This document shows, in pieces, positions 38,545-45,824 of a stretch of DNA of 46,211 bases. The stretch's first letter is position 1. Each line of letters begins with the position of its first letter. A program made the translations under genes and the position numbers. The notes under the pieces were generated by a model. It worked only from the letters and a program-made list of their open reading frames with translations, was not told where the DNA came from and did no database searches. Origin of the DNA: a bacterium (lineage in GTDB: Bacteria > Patescibacteriota > Minisyncoccia > Minisyncoccales > DAOWIS01); NCBI GenBank assembly GCA_030640805.1, contig DAOWIS010000007.1, positions 1-46,211 of the forward strand, read 5' to 3'.

Positions 38545-39810
38545 ATGAACGAGAGATTTGTAATTGAAGGGGGGAGACCATTAGAAGGCACAGTTGAGAT
38601 AAGCGGCTATAAGAACGCGGCTGGGCCGATTCTGGCTGCCACCTTACTTACTAACCAAAAGTGTATTATTGATAATTTGCCTCAAGTTGAAGATGTTTTT
38701 AACTGTCTGAAGGTCTTAAAGGGTATAGGAGTAAAGATAAATCAATTAGAAAAGAGAAAATTTGAAATTGAAGCCGGCGCTGAAGTCGATCCATCTAAAA
38801 TGAATCCTGATTTAATCGGCAGGACCAGAATGTCGGTTTTATTAATGGGTGCTTTACTTCCCCGGTTTAAAGATTTTAAAATTTCCCGACCCGGGGGAGA
38901 TAAAATCGGTCTGCGACCTATTACTACTCATCTTAACGCCTTAGAAAAATTAGGAGCCAAAATTAAAGAAGAAGGAGATTTTTATCATTTTAACTGCGCA
39001 AATTTAAAAGGAAGAGAGATTGTTTTAAAAGAATTTAGCGTAACAGCTACTGAGAATTTAATGTTGGCCTCAGTCTTAGCCCAGGGAAAAACTATTATTA
39101 AAGGAGCAGCGGCCGAGCCTCAAGTTCAAGATTTAGGTGGTATTTTAAAAGAAATGGGAGCAATAATAGAAGGAGTAGGCACTCATACTGTTGTTATAGA
39201 AGGAATTGAAGAACTGCAGGGAGTAGAGCATAAAGTTATTTCTGATCCTTTAGAGGCCGGTACATTTATAGTGGCTAGCGCGATTACTCCTGGCCAGGTA
39301 GAAATAAAAAATATTATTTTTGAACACTTAGATTTATTTTTAGATAAATTAGAAGAAATGGGAGTTGATTTCAAAAAAAAATCTGATTCTCTACTAGTTA
39401 GATTTTCTCCTAAACTAAAAGCCGTTCATGTTCAAGCTCTTCCTTACCCTGGTTTTCCTACTGATTTAGTGCCAATAATTGTTCCAGCCTTAACCCAGGC
39501 CGAGGGTCGAAGCTTAATCCACGATCCTTTATACGAAAATAGATTTAATTATGTTCAAGAATTAAGAAAGATGGGAGGAGACATAGAGATAGTGGATCCT
39601 CACCGAGTTTTTGTCTTTGGCAAAACTCCTCTTTTTGGAAGAGCTATCGAGAGTTGGGATATTAGAGCCGGGGCTTCCTTAATTATCGCTGGGCTCATAG
39701 CCAGAGGCAAAACAGTAATTAATAATGTCTATCAGATTGATAGGGGATATGAAAGAATTGAAGAAAAATTACAGAACCTTGGCGCAAGCATAGAGAGAAT
39801 AAAATCCTAA
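38545..39810 (+). CDS. murA: UDP-N-acetylglucosamine enolpyruvyl transferase, Asp instead of active-site Cys
   Basis: MurA makes the first committed step of peptidoglycan synthesis. MNERFVIEGGRPLEGTVEIS and GYKNAA (Lys23) are the standard N-terminus, PYPGFPTDL holds the general base, and DIRAGASLIIAGL and DRGYERIEEKL close the protein at 421 residues. In the mobile loop the usual PGGCTIG is RPGGDKIG: Asp119 replaces the Cys that fosfomycin alkylates (Cys115 of E. coli). Cys-to-Asp forms are known to be active and resistant in mycobacteria, Chlamydia and Borrelia. The start at 38545 was chosen by homology and promoter position, not the TTG at 38500. Confidence 0.95.
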   Translation: MNERFVIEGGRPLEGTVEISGYKNAAGPILAATLLTNQKCIIDNLPQVEDVFNCLKVLKGIGVKINQLEKRKFEIEAGAEVDPSKMNPDLIGRTRMSVLLMGALLPRFKDFKISRPGGDKIGLRPITTHLNALEKLGAKIKEEGDFYHFNCANLKGREIVLKEFSVTATENLMLASVLAQGKTIIKGAAAEPQVQDLGGILKEMGAIIEGVGTHTVVIEGIEELQGVEHKVISDPLEAGTFIVASAITPGQVEIKNIIFEHLDLFLDKLEEMGVDFKKKSDSLLVRFSPKLKAVHVQALPYPGFPTDLVPIIVPALTQAEGRSLIHDPLYENRFNYVQELRKMGGDIEIVDPHRVFVFGKTPLFGRAIESWDIRAGASLIIAGLIARGKTVINNVYQIDRGYERIEEKLQNLGASIERIKS

Positions 39811-39985
39811 ATCCTAATTTCTAATAAAATTCCCAATGACAAAATCCCAATGTCAAATGAATGATTAAATATCAAATGACAAAATAATAATTTAATCATT
39901 TAGTCATTGGTCATTGATTTGACATTTGTCATTAGACATTTGTCATTTTGCTAGGCATTAGACATTAGGATTTAGAAGATATTTT
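39811..39985. repeat. Word-repeat hairpin spacer before mreB
   Basis: TAAATCCTAATTTCTAAT on the left and GCATTAGACATTAGGATTTA on the right are complementary. Between them CAATGAC/CAATGTC/AAATGAC words pair with GTCATTG/GACATTTG words. It is one long imperfect hairpin of about 170 bases. Confidence 0.7.
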
Positions 39986-40984
39986 ATGAAAATTGGTATT
40001 GATCTTGGTACTTGTAATTCCTTAGTTTTTATCCCTAAAAAGGGGGTGGTTTTAAATGAACCCTCGGTAGTAGCTGTTTCTGTTCCGGAAAATAAAATAT
40101 TGGCAGTGGGAGATGAAGCAAAAGAAATGATTGGGAGGACTCCAGAGACCATTATTGCCTACCGTCCCTTAAAAGATGGAGTAATTGCTGATTTTCGAGT
40201 AACCGAAGCAATGATTCGTTATTTTCTAAACAAAGTTCAAGGAAGGTTGAGATTTTTTCGACCAGAAGTATTAATTGGCATTCCGGCCGGAGTTACTTCC
40301 ACTGAGCGCCGGGCGGTAATTGAGGCGGCAATGCAAGCTGGCGCTAAATCGGCTTATGTAGCCAAAGAGCCGGTTTTAGCGGCGATTGGAGCAGGAATTC
40401 CCATTAATTCCTCTTCAGGTAATATGATTATAGATATTGGAGGAGGAACATCAGAAGTAGCAGTTATCTCGCTTGGTGGAATAGTTGCTTGTGCTTCTTC
40501 TCGAGTGGGGGGGGATAAAATGGATGAAGCAATCTCCATCTTTATAAAAGAGAAATACAATTTAGCTATAGGCGAACAAACTGCCGAAGAAATAAAGATA
40601 AAAATTGGCTTTGCTCTGCCTCAAAAAAAAGAGGAGGTAATGGAAATTAAAGGAAGAGATCTTTTAGAGGGTCTACCAAAAAGTATTTTGATTTCTTCAA
40701 ATGAGATAACTGAAGCGATGTCTAACCAACTTCAAGAAATTATTACTGTCATAAAAACTGTTCTTAGAGATACTCCCCCTGAACTCTCAGCTGATATTAT
40801 AAACAAAGGGATGGTTCTTTCAGGTGGGGGAGCTCTGTTGCGAAAAATTGATGAACTTTTTACCAAAGTTACCGGGGTTCCCTGTTATATTGCTGATGAG
40901 CCAATGCTTTGTGTGGCTAAAGGAACAGGTGCAGTTCTTGAACATTTAGAAGTTTATAAAAGAAGTCTAATGACCCAAAAGTAA
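39986..40984 (+). CDS. mreB: Cell-shape actin homologue MreB
   Basis: The 332-residue protein has GIDLGTCNSLVFI (phosphate 1), IAYRPLKDGVIADFRVTEAM, IDIGGGTSEVAVISLGGIV (phosphate 2), RVGGDKMDEAI and MVLSGGGALLRKID (adenosine motif). MreB filaments guide wall synthesis under the membrane, which suits the neighbouring murA and the glycosyltransferases. The codons for Val-Gly-Gly-Asp make a run of eight G at 40506-40513. The next gene begins 3 bases after the stop. Confidence 0.95.
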   Translation: MKIGIDLGTCNSLVFIPKKGVVLNEPSVVAVSVPENKILAVGDEAKEMIGRTPETIIAYRPLKDGVIADFRVTEAMIRYFLNKVQGRLRFFRPEVLIGIPAGVTSTERRAVIEAAMQAGAKSAYVAKEPVLAAIGAGIPINSSSGNMIIDIGGGTSEVAVISLGGIVACASSRVGGDKMDEAISIFIKEKYNLAIGEQTAEEIKIKIGFALPQKKEEVMEIKGRDLLEGLPKSILISSNEITEAMSNQLQEIITVIKTVLRDTPPELSADIINKGMVLSGGGALLRKIDELFTKVTGVPCYIADEPMLCVAKGTGAVLEHLEVYKRSLMTQK

Positions 40985-40987
40985 ACC

Positions 40988-42217
40988 ATGATTATAGGCA
41001 TAAATGCTTCACCAGCTTTTAAATTTCCCAGAACCGGCGTAGAAGAATATACTTATCAGTTAATAAATCATTTAACTAAATTAAAAGAAGCCGAATCTCA
41101 TCGGTTTTTTTTGTATATTGATGTTCGCGAGGCAACCAAACTTCAAAGTACCGGCTGTCCAAATCCCAGCGAGATTTGGCAGCCTACGTTCTCGGCCTGT
41201 CGCCCCCGACTAAAGTCGGGAGACCATGCCGACAGGCCTGCGAAAGTTACTTTGAAAGTTTGTTGCCTCGCTTTAGATCTCCCGTCGAATTTCATTCTTA
41301 AACCCCTATCAGCTCCCTTTTTTTGGACTCAAGGCAGATTGGCTTGGCAGTTGAGAAAAGATAAACCTGATGTTTTTTTTAGTCCTGGCCATGTTCTTCC
41401 CAGATTTCATCCAGAAAATTCAGTAGTTACTATTCACGGTTTAGAGTTTGAGAGATGTCCTCAGTTTTATCCATCTTTTCATAGATTTTATCTTAAAAAA
41501 GTAACAAAATATGCAGTTTCTCGGGCCAAAAAAATTATTGCTGTCTCAAATAACACCAAAAAAGATTTAGTAGAATTATATAAAGTCCCGCCTAATAAAA
41601 TTATGGTAATTTACCACGGTTTAAATAAAGAAAGAAATGTTTCAGGTTTCAGGTTTCATGTTTCATGTTTCAAGAAGTATATTCTCTTTTTGGGGACTAA
41701 AGAAAAAAAGAAAAATATCTCAAATTTAATTAAGGCCTTTGAAATTTTAAAAGATAGATACAAAATCCCTCATAGATTAATTTTAGCAGGGAGAGAACCC
41801 AATAAAAGATTTTACAAGCCCGAGAAAATAGAAGATATTTTAAAGAAATCAAGATATAAAAAAGATATTATTAATTTAGATTTTGTTTCCGAAGATAAAA
41901 AGAAAGAACTCTTTCAAAAAGCCGCTCTTTTTATTTATCCTTCTTTTTATGAGGGCTTTGGAATGCCGATTTTAGAAGCTCAAATAGCTGGTACACCAGT
42001 AATTACCTCCAATATTTCTGCTTTGCCGGAAATAGCCGGCGACGGAGCAATGAAAATAACCCCTCATAATATTGAAGAAATAGCCCAAGCAATGTATAAA
42101 ATTATAAGCGACAAAAACACTGCCCAAAATTTAATAAACAAGGGCTACCAAAACATAAAAAAATTCTCCTGGCAAACCTGCGCCCAAGAAACCCTTAGCG
42201 TTTTACTGACACCTTGA
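40988..42217 (+). CDS. GT4-family glycosyltransferase with two in-frame repeat insertions
   Basis: The enzyme transfers a sugar from a nucleotide donor, probably to a surface polysaccharide or lipid. The N-terminal domain (GINASPAFKFPRTGVEEYTY, PDVFFSPGHVLP, TIHGLEF) and C-terminal GT-B domain (YILFLGTKEKKKNISNLIKA, FIYPSFYEGFGMPILEAQIA, with the E-x7-E motif) are complete over 409 residues. Codons 49-93 are a 135-base palindromic element (41132-41266) and codons about 218-229 (VSGFRFHVSCFK) are five GTTTCAN heptamers. Both insertions keep the frame and lie in variable loops. It is coupled to mreB. Confidence 0.85.
   Translation: MIIGINASPAFKFPRTGVEEYTYQLINHLTKLKEAESHRFFLYIDVREATKLQSTGCPNPSEIWQPTFSACRPRLKSGDHADRPAKVTLKVCCLALDLPSNFILKPLSAPFFWTQGRLAWQLRKDKPDVFFSPGHVLPRFHPENSVVTIHGLEFERCPQFYPSFHRFYLKKVTKYAVSRAKKIIAVSNNTKKDLVELYKVPPNKIMVIYHGLNKERNVSGFRFHVSCFKKYILFLGTKEKKKNISNLIKAFEILKDRYKIPHRLILAGREPNKRFYKPEKIEDILKKSRYKKDIINLDFVSEDKKKELFQKAALFIYPSFYEGFGMPILEAQIAGTPVITSNISALPEIAGDGAMKITPHNIEEIAQAMYKIISDKNTAQNLINKGYQNIKKFSWQTCAQETLSVLLTP
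41132..41266. repeat. 135-base cloverleaf-like palindromic element inside the glycosyltransferase
   Basis: The outer arms GCAACCAAACTTCAAAGTA and TACTTTGAAAGTTTGTTGC are complementary with one or two mismatches. Inside are GGCTG-T-CCAAATC / GATTTGG-CAGCC (41153-41184), GGCCTGTCG / CGACAGGCC (41194-41238) and, within the latter, CCCGACT-AA-AGTCGGG (41205-41220). The length is 45 codons exactly. Confidence 0.85.
41639..41673. repeat. GTTTCAN heptamer repeated five times inside the glycosyltransferase
   Basis: GTTTCAG twice, GTTTCAT twice and GTTTCAA once, in frame between IYHGLNKERN and KKYILFLG. Confidence 0.85.
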
Positions 42218-42270
42218 CAAACATAGACCCGATATGGTATAATAGAGGTAGAAAATGATGAGTTCTTTTA
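42214..42270 (+). promoter_or_regulatory. Strong promoter with boxA-like leader
   Basis: TTGACA (42214-42219), 18 bases, TATAAT (42238-42243), leader TAGAGGTAGAAA and TGATGAGTTCTTTTAA. It is nearly identical to the copy at 16415-16470. The -35 box overlaps the stop of the preceding gene. Confidence 0.75.
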
Positions 42271-42303
42271 AAACCTATTAACCAAAAGAAAGGAGAAATT
42301 AAG

Positions 42304-43092
42304 ATGGAAATTCTTCTTGTTTACCGCGAGAATGACTTATTTCAGGAGTATATCCCTGAAGTTATAGAAACTCTAACTTCTTTAGGCCATCAAGTAAAAA
42401 CTCATAGTTTCCCATTAGGAACCGATAAAGTTGAGATAAGAAAATGGGCCCAAGAGCATAAGAATGAATTTAAAAATCGAGCTGTAATGGTAGATGGAAC
42501 GTTTCGCCGGGCAATTTCCTATGAATTACAAGAAGAACTAGATGTGAACTCTCTAGATGAGTTTTTCGACAAGGCTACTGAGATGGTAGTATTAGGGACG
42601 GACTATAAGGAACTATTGGCTGAGATGGGTTCTTCTGACATGGAAACAACGGGGAAAGCTTATTATGCTTTAATTCAGCGCATCCTTGAAAGTAAGGAAA
42701 ATCTTCCGGAAAAGGTGTATGTTCGCGGATATCACATCCTTGATCACAATCCATTCTACTCATTAATACAGTCGTTAAAAGACGATATAAAAAAGGCAGA
42801 AGCAGTAGCAGTGGAAACATTAAAGAAGTGGTTAGTTGAGGGAGGAATTCCGGCTGGTAGTATTTTATTCTATGAAGGAGAGAAAGGAGAGGTAGAAATA
42901 GGTGCAGGAGACTGGATTATTGCAGATAGGCATATAATAGAATGGGTTTATAAGGGGCACCCCACCATAATTTTGGAGATGCCGTTCTCAAACTTCTACC
43001 GTAGTGCCCAAAAGCAAGGCTTGATTAAATTAAGACCGAGGGAGATCGAAAAAAACCTAAGGAAGTTATTGAGAGAAAAATTTAGCACATAA
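42304..43092 (+). CDS. Uncharacterised protein, 262 aa
   Basis: I do not recognise the family. The N-terminus MEILLVYRENDLFQEYIPEV looks like the first strand and helix of a Rossmann-like or response-receiver fold. A middle region (EMVVLGTDYKELLAEMGSSD, TGKAYYALIQRILES) is followed by a C-terminal part with alternating strands (SILFYEGEKGEVEIGAGDWI, PTIILEMPFSNFYRSAQKQG). There is no signal peptide or membrane helix. It has a strong promoter, an AAAGGAG ribosome site and a strong terminator, so it is probably well expressed on its own. Confidence 0.6.
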   Translation: MEILLVYRENDLFQEYIPEVIETLTSLGHQVKTHSFPLGTDKVEIRKWAQEHKNEFKNRAVMVDGTFRRAISYELQEELDVNSLDEFFDKATEMVVLGTDYKELLAEMGSSDMETTGKAYYALIQRILESKENLPEKVYVRGYHILDHNPFYSLIQSLKDDIKKAEAVAVETLKKWLVEGGIPAGSILFYEGEKGEVEIGAGDWIIADRHIIEWVYKGHPTIILEMPFSNFYRSAQKQGLIKLRPREIEKNLRKLLREKFST

Positions 43093-43133
43093 GAGAATAA
43101 AGAGAGCAAGCTAAATCATTCTCCAAAAATTCA

Positions 43134-43169
43134 AAAAACCTGTCTTTTAAAAAAAAGACAGGTTTTTTT
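43134..43169 (+). terminator. Rho-independent terminator
   Basis: AAACCTGTCTTTT pairs with AAAAGACAGGTTT around four A, followed by a T-run. Confidence 0.9.
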
Positions 43170-43178
43170 ATCCCAACT

Positions 43179-43207
43179 AATCTTACGAAGTTAAACTTCG
43201 TAAGATT
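43179..43207. repeat. 29-base perfect palindrome centred on A
   Basis: AATCTTACGAAGTT, A, then its reverse complement. The inner 21 bases equal those at 14634-14666 except for the centre base. The region 43093-43516 holds no gene, only this palindrome, the next one and two terminators. Confidence 0.9.
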
Positions 43208-43235
43208 TGGAAGAAAATTATGGAGGTTTGTAGAA

Positions 43236-43262
43236 AATTATGGAGGTTCAACCTCCATAATT
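43236..43262. repeat. 27-base perfect palindrome centred on C
   Basis: AATTATGGAGGTT, C, then its reverse complement, with partial copies of the half-site on both sides (43216-43229 and 43266-43281). Confidence 0.9.
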
Positions 43263-43302
43263 AATTTGAACCTCCATAATTACTTTAAAATAGAAGAATG
43301 CG

Positions 43303-43347
43303 AAAAAGGTTCAAATCCCAGCGATCGCCGCAATTTGAACCTTTTTT
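43303..43347. terminator. Bidirectional terminator-like hairpin
   Basis: AAAAAGGTTCAAAT (43303-43316) pairs perfectly with ATTTGAACCTTTTT (43333-43346) and is bounded by A and T runs on the two sides, so it could stop transcripts in either direction. Confidence 0.75.
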
Positions 43348-43385
43348 ATTTTGCTGTTTATTTTGCTGTCCTATTAAAATTAAAA

Positions 43386-43414
43386 TTGCAATTATTTTTT
43401 TAATCCGATAAGAT
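43386..43414 (+). promoter_or_regulatory. Possible promoter of the second glycosyltransferase
   Basis: TTGCAA (43386-43391), 17 bases, TAAGAT (43409-43414). The -10 is weak. Confidence 0.35.
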
Positions 43415-43516
43415 AACTATAAGATGATTACTGGAAAATTTTGAATTTTAACTCATTAAACGTATCTTTTTTATCTTTTTCGTATATTCGTAAAAGATTC
43501 GTAATTTCGTAGGAGT

Positions 43517-44638
43517 ATGAAAATTGCTTTGGTTCATGATTTTTTAGTGAGATTTGGAGGAGCAGAAAGAGTTCTGCTTTCTTTGCATAAACTTTTTCCC
43601 GAAGCTCCTATCTATACCTTACTCTACGAGCCATCAAAAATGGAGCCCTATTTTTCTGATGCCGAAGTTAGAACTTCTTTTTTAGATAAATACCCAGGAT
43701 TTTTAAAAAGAAAATATAGATATCTTTTACCTTTATTTCCGACAGCCATAGAATCTTTTAATCTTCGGGATTTTGATTTAGTAATTTCTTCTTCAGATGC
43801 TTTTTCTAAAGGGATTATAGTCAGACCTAAAACCCTTCATATTGCTTATCTTCATAGTCCAATGAGATTTGCCTGGGATTGGAATCAAGAATATTTAGGA
43901 GAGCAAAGAAAAGGAAAGATTTTAACCGGCATTATGAAAATTTTAGTTCATTATTTAAGAATTTGGGATAGAAATGCCGCCCAGAGACCCGATTTTCTGA
44001 TTGCCAATTCTCAATATACGGCCCAGCGAATCAAAAAATACTATCAAAGAGAAGCGAAGATAATCTACCCTCCGGTAAAAACCTCAGGCGCATCGCTAAG
44101 AAAAGCGTTTCACAGCGATATGCCTGAAGTAAAAGACAATTATTTCCTTATTATTTCTCATCTTTCTCCTTATAAAAAAATCGATATCGCCATAGAGGCC
44201 TTTAATAAATTAGAATTCCCTTTGATAATTATTGGCGAAGGCCCAGAAAGAAAACGACTTCAAAAAATCGCTAAATCCAATATTAAATTTTTGGGCTGGC
44301 AATCAGAAGAGATAAAAAATCAGTATTTAAAAAATTGCTTGGCTTTAATTTTTCCCGGAGAGGATGATTTTGGAATAACTATGGTAGAGGCAGCCAGTTT
44401 TGGTAAGCCAGTTTTGGCTTTAAGACAGGGAGGGGCTAATGAAATAATAATAGAAGGAGAAACTGGAGAGTTTTTTGATGAACCGGATGTAGTAGTTTTG
44501 GCTGATGGTGTAAGGAGATTAAAAGAAAATCTCAAAAAATACAATCCCAAAAAAATAAAACTCCAAGCCCAAAAATTCAGCCAAGAGAGATTTGAAAAAG
44601 AAATAAAACAATTTATAGATTCTAAATTTTCGTTTTAA
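43517..44638 (+). CDS. GT4-family glycosyltransferase (WbaZ-like)
   Basis: The 373-residue protein begins MKIALVHDFLVRFGGAERVL, a hallmark of WbaZ/mannosyltransferase-type enzymes. DLVISSSDAFSKGI, HIAYLHSPMRFAWD, FLIANSQYTAQRIKKYY and the GT-B donor-binding end FPGEDDFGITMVEAASFGKP (E-x7-E-like) are complete. Between IYPPVKT and YFLIISHLSPYKKID there is SGASLRKAFHSDMPEVKD, coded by a 44-base palindrome; related enzymes have a short loop here. A TAGGAG ribosome site precedes the start. It probably builds surface glycans together with the enzyme at 40988. Confidence 0.88.
   Translation: MKIALVHDFLVRFGGAERVLLSLHKLFPEAPIYTLLYEPSKMEPYFSDAEVRTSFLDKYPGFLKRKYRYLLPLFPTAIESFNLRDFDLVISSSDAFSKGIIVRPKTLHIAYLHSPMRFAWDWNQEYLGEQRKGKILTGIMKILVHYLRIWDRNAAQRPDFLIANSQYTAQRIKKYYQREAKIIYPPVKTSGASLRKAFHSDMPEVKDNYFLIISHLSPYKKIDIAIEAFNKLEFPLIIIGEGPERKRLQKIAKSNIKFLGWQSEEIKNQYLKNCLALIFPGEDDFGITMVEAASFGKPVLALRQGGANEIIIEGETGEFFDEPDVVVLADGVRRLKENLKKYNPKKIKLQAQKFSQERFEKEIKQFIDSKFSF
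44084..44127. repeat. Palindromic element inside the second glycosyltransferase
   Basis: TCAGGC-GC-ATCGCT (44084-44097) pairs with AGCGAT-AT-GCCTGA (44114-44127), a 12-base stem with one two-base mismatch and a 16-base loop. Confidence 0.8.
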
Positions 44639-44674
44639 TTTTCCTTTAGTTTCCCGAGAAGTTCCTTATACACT

Positions 44675-44702
44675 CCTTGTACACGCATATGCGTGTACAA
44701 GG
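44675..44702. repeat. 28-base perfect palindrome, copy 2
   Basis: CCTTGTACACGCAT followed by its exact reverse complement. It differs from copy 1 (36331-36358) at one base. Confidence 0.92.
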
Positions 44703-44734
44703 GATATCTTCTTGGATATAGGAGCCGTTTTGGA

Positions 44735-44763
44735 TTGCGACAAAACTCCAGATTTGTTATTAT
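44735..44763 (+). promoter_or_regulatory. Promoter of holB
   Basis: TTGCGA (44735-44740), 17 bases, TATTAT (44758-44763) with a TG extension; the ATG at 44772 is 8 bases after it. Confidence 0.5.
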
Positions 44764-44771
44764 TTAATAAT

Positions 44772-45734
44772 ATGATTATTGGGCATCAGTCAATTTTGAG
44801 GATTTTGGAAAGAAGCATTAAGAAAGATAGTTTTTCTCATGCTTATTTATTTGCTGGTCCAGAAAAAGTAGGCAAGAGAACTATAGCCAAAGAATTTGCT
44901 AAATTGCTTTTAGCCAGTCATTCCTCAACCAAAATCGGCAAGGAATGCCATTGTCGTTCCTGCCAGGATATTGAAAAGGGGATTCATCCAGATTTTTTAG
45001 AAATAAAGGCCAAAGAAAAAGAAATTGGCATTAAGCAAATAAGAGATCTTAGGCGCTATCTTTCTTTATCTTGTCATCATGGTCGGGCTAAAGTATCTGT
45101 AATTGATAAGGCAGAAAAAATGACCAAAGAGGCTTCCAATGCTTTATTAAAAACCTTAGAAGAGCCAAAAGGAAGAACAGTTTTAATTTTGGTAACCTCT
45201 TTGCCTAATTTTCTTTTAGCGACCATTGTTTCTCGTTGCCAAATTATAAAATTTTTGGGAGTTTCTTCTTTTTTAATAGAGGAATCTCTTTTAAAATTAG
45301 GAGCCGAGAAAAAATTAGCCAGAGAAATTTCTAAAATTTCTCAAGGCAAGCCGGGAAAAGCCCTTGAATTTTTTAGCAATCCAGAAAAATTAAAAGAAGA
45401 AAAAAAACAAATGGAAGAAATAATATCTCTTTCCCAAAGAGATTTAGTGAAGCGGTTTGAAGTGGTAGAAAAAATTAGTCAAAATCCCAGCCAGATTAAA
45501 AATTTCCTTTCTTTGTGGAAAATTTGGTTTCGAGATTTATTTTTAGTAAAGCTGGGAATAGAAGAATTAACTTATTCTAATCTTGAAATAAACAAAGATA
45601 AAATTTTAAGACAATTTTCCTTATTTGATTTGATGCGGATAATCAAATTAACTGAAGATATAGATTATTTTATTTCTTTTACTAATGTTAATCCCAGGTT
45701 GGCATTAGAAGTACTTATGCTAAATGCCAAATGA
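44772..45734 (+). CDS. holB: DNA polymerase III delta' subunit, clamp-loader AAA+ protein
   Basis: This is part of the clamp loader that opens the sliding clamp. IIGHQSILRILERSIKKDSF, SHAYLFAGPEKVGKRTIAKE (P-loop), ECHCRSCQDIEKGIHPDFLE (zinc module), VSVIDKAEKMTKEASNALLK (Walker B region), TLEEP and IVSRCQII (SRC motif with the arginine finger) are in the right order. The P-loop keeps GxxxxGKRT, so nucleotide binding is possible although delta' is often inactive. ATG 44772 was chosen over TTG 44712, which adds unrelated residues and overlaps the promoter. The length is 320 aa. Confidence 0.88.
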   Translation: MIIGHQSILRILERSIKKDSFSHAYLFAGPEKVGKRTIAKEFAKLLLASHSSTKIGKECHCRSCQDIEKGIHPDFLEIKAKEKEIGIKQIRDLRRYLSLSCHHGRAKVSVIDKAEKMTKEASNALLKTLEEPKGRTVLILVTSLPNFLLATIVSRCQIIKFLGVSSFLIEESLLKLGAEKKLAREISKISQGKPGKALEFFSNPEKLKEEKKQMEEIISLSQRDLVKRFEVVEKISQNPSQIKNFLSLWKIWFRDLFLVKLGIEELTYSNLEINKDKILRQFSLFDLMRIIKLTEDIDYFISFTNVNPRLALEVLMLNAK

Positions 45735-45824
45735 AAAATGACAAATGCCAAATTACAGTTCAAAATTTAAAATTTTTAATTTAACTGAGCCCGAGCGAAG
45801 CGAAGCGAGCGAGGGCGAAGGAAT
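45735..45824. repeat. Word-repeat spacer with GAGCGAAGCGAGG-type cap
   Basis: AATGCCA, AATGAAA, AATGACA, AATGCCA follow each other with 7-base period from inside the end of holB (45723-45752). After an AT-rich stretch come AACTGAGCCCGAGCGAAGCG and AGCGAGGGCGAAGGA, just before ATG 45825. The same cap style precedes rpsM and rpsK. Confidence 0.6.

Noticed and set aside
40506-40513. Eight-G tract in mreB as a phase-variation switch
   Set aside because: It arises from GTG-GGG-GGG-GAT for the conserved Val-Gly-Gly-Asp; slippage would kill a shape gene, so it is more likely codon chance.
43303-43346. tRNA gene suggested by GGTTCAAATCC
   Set aside because: The motif is one arm of a perfect 14-base hairpin; no acceptor, D or anticodon arms can be drawn.
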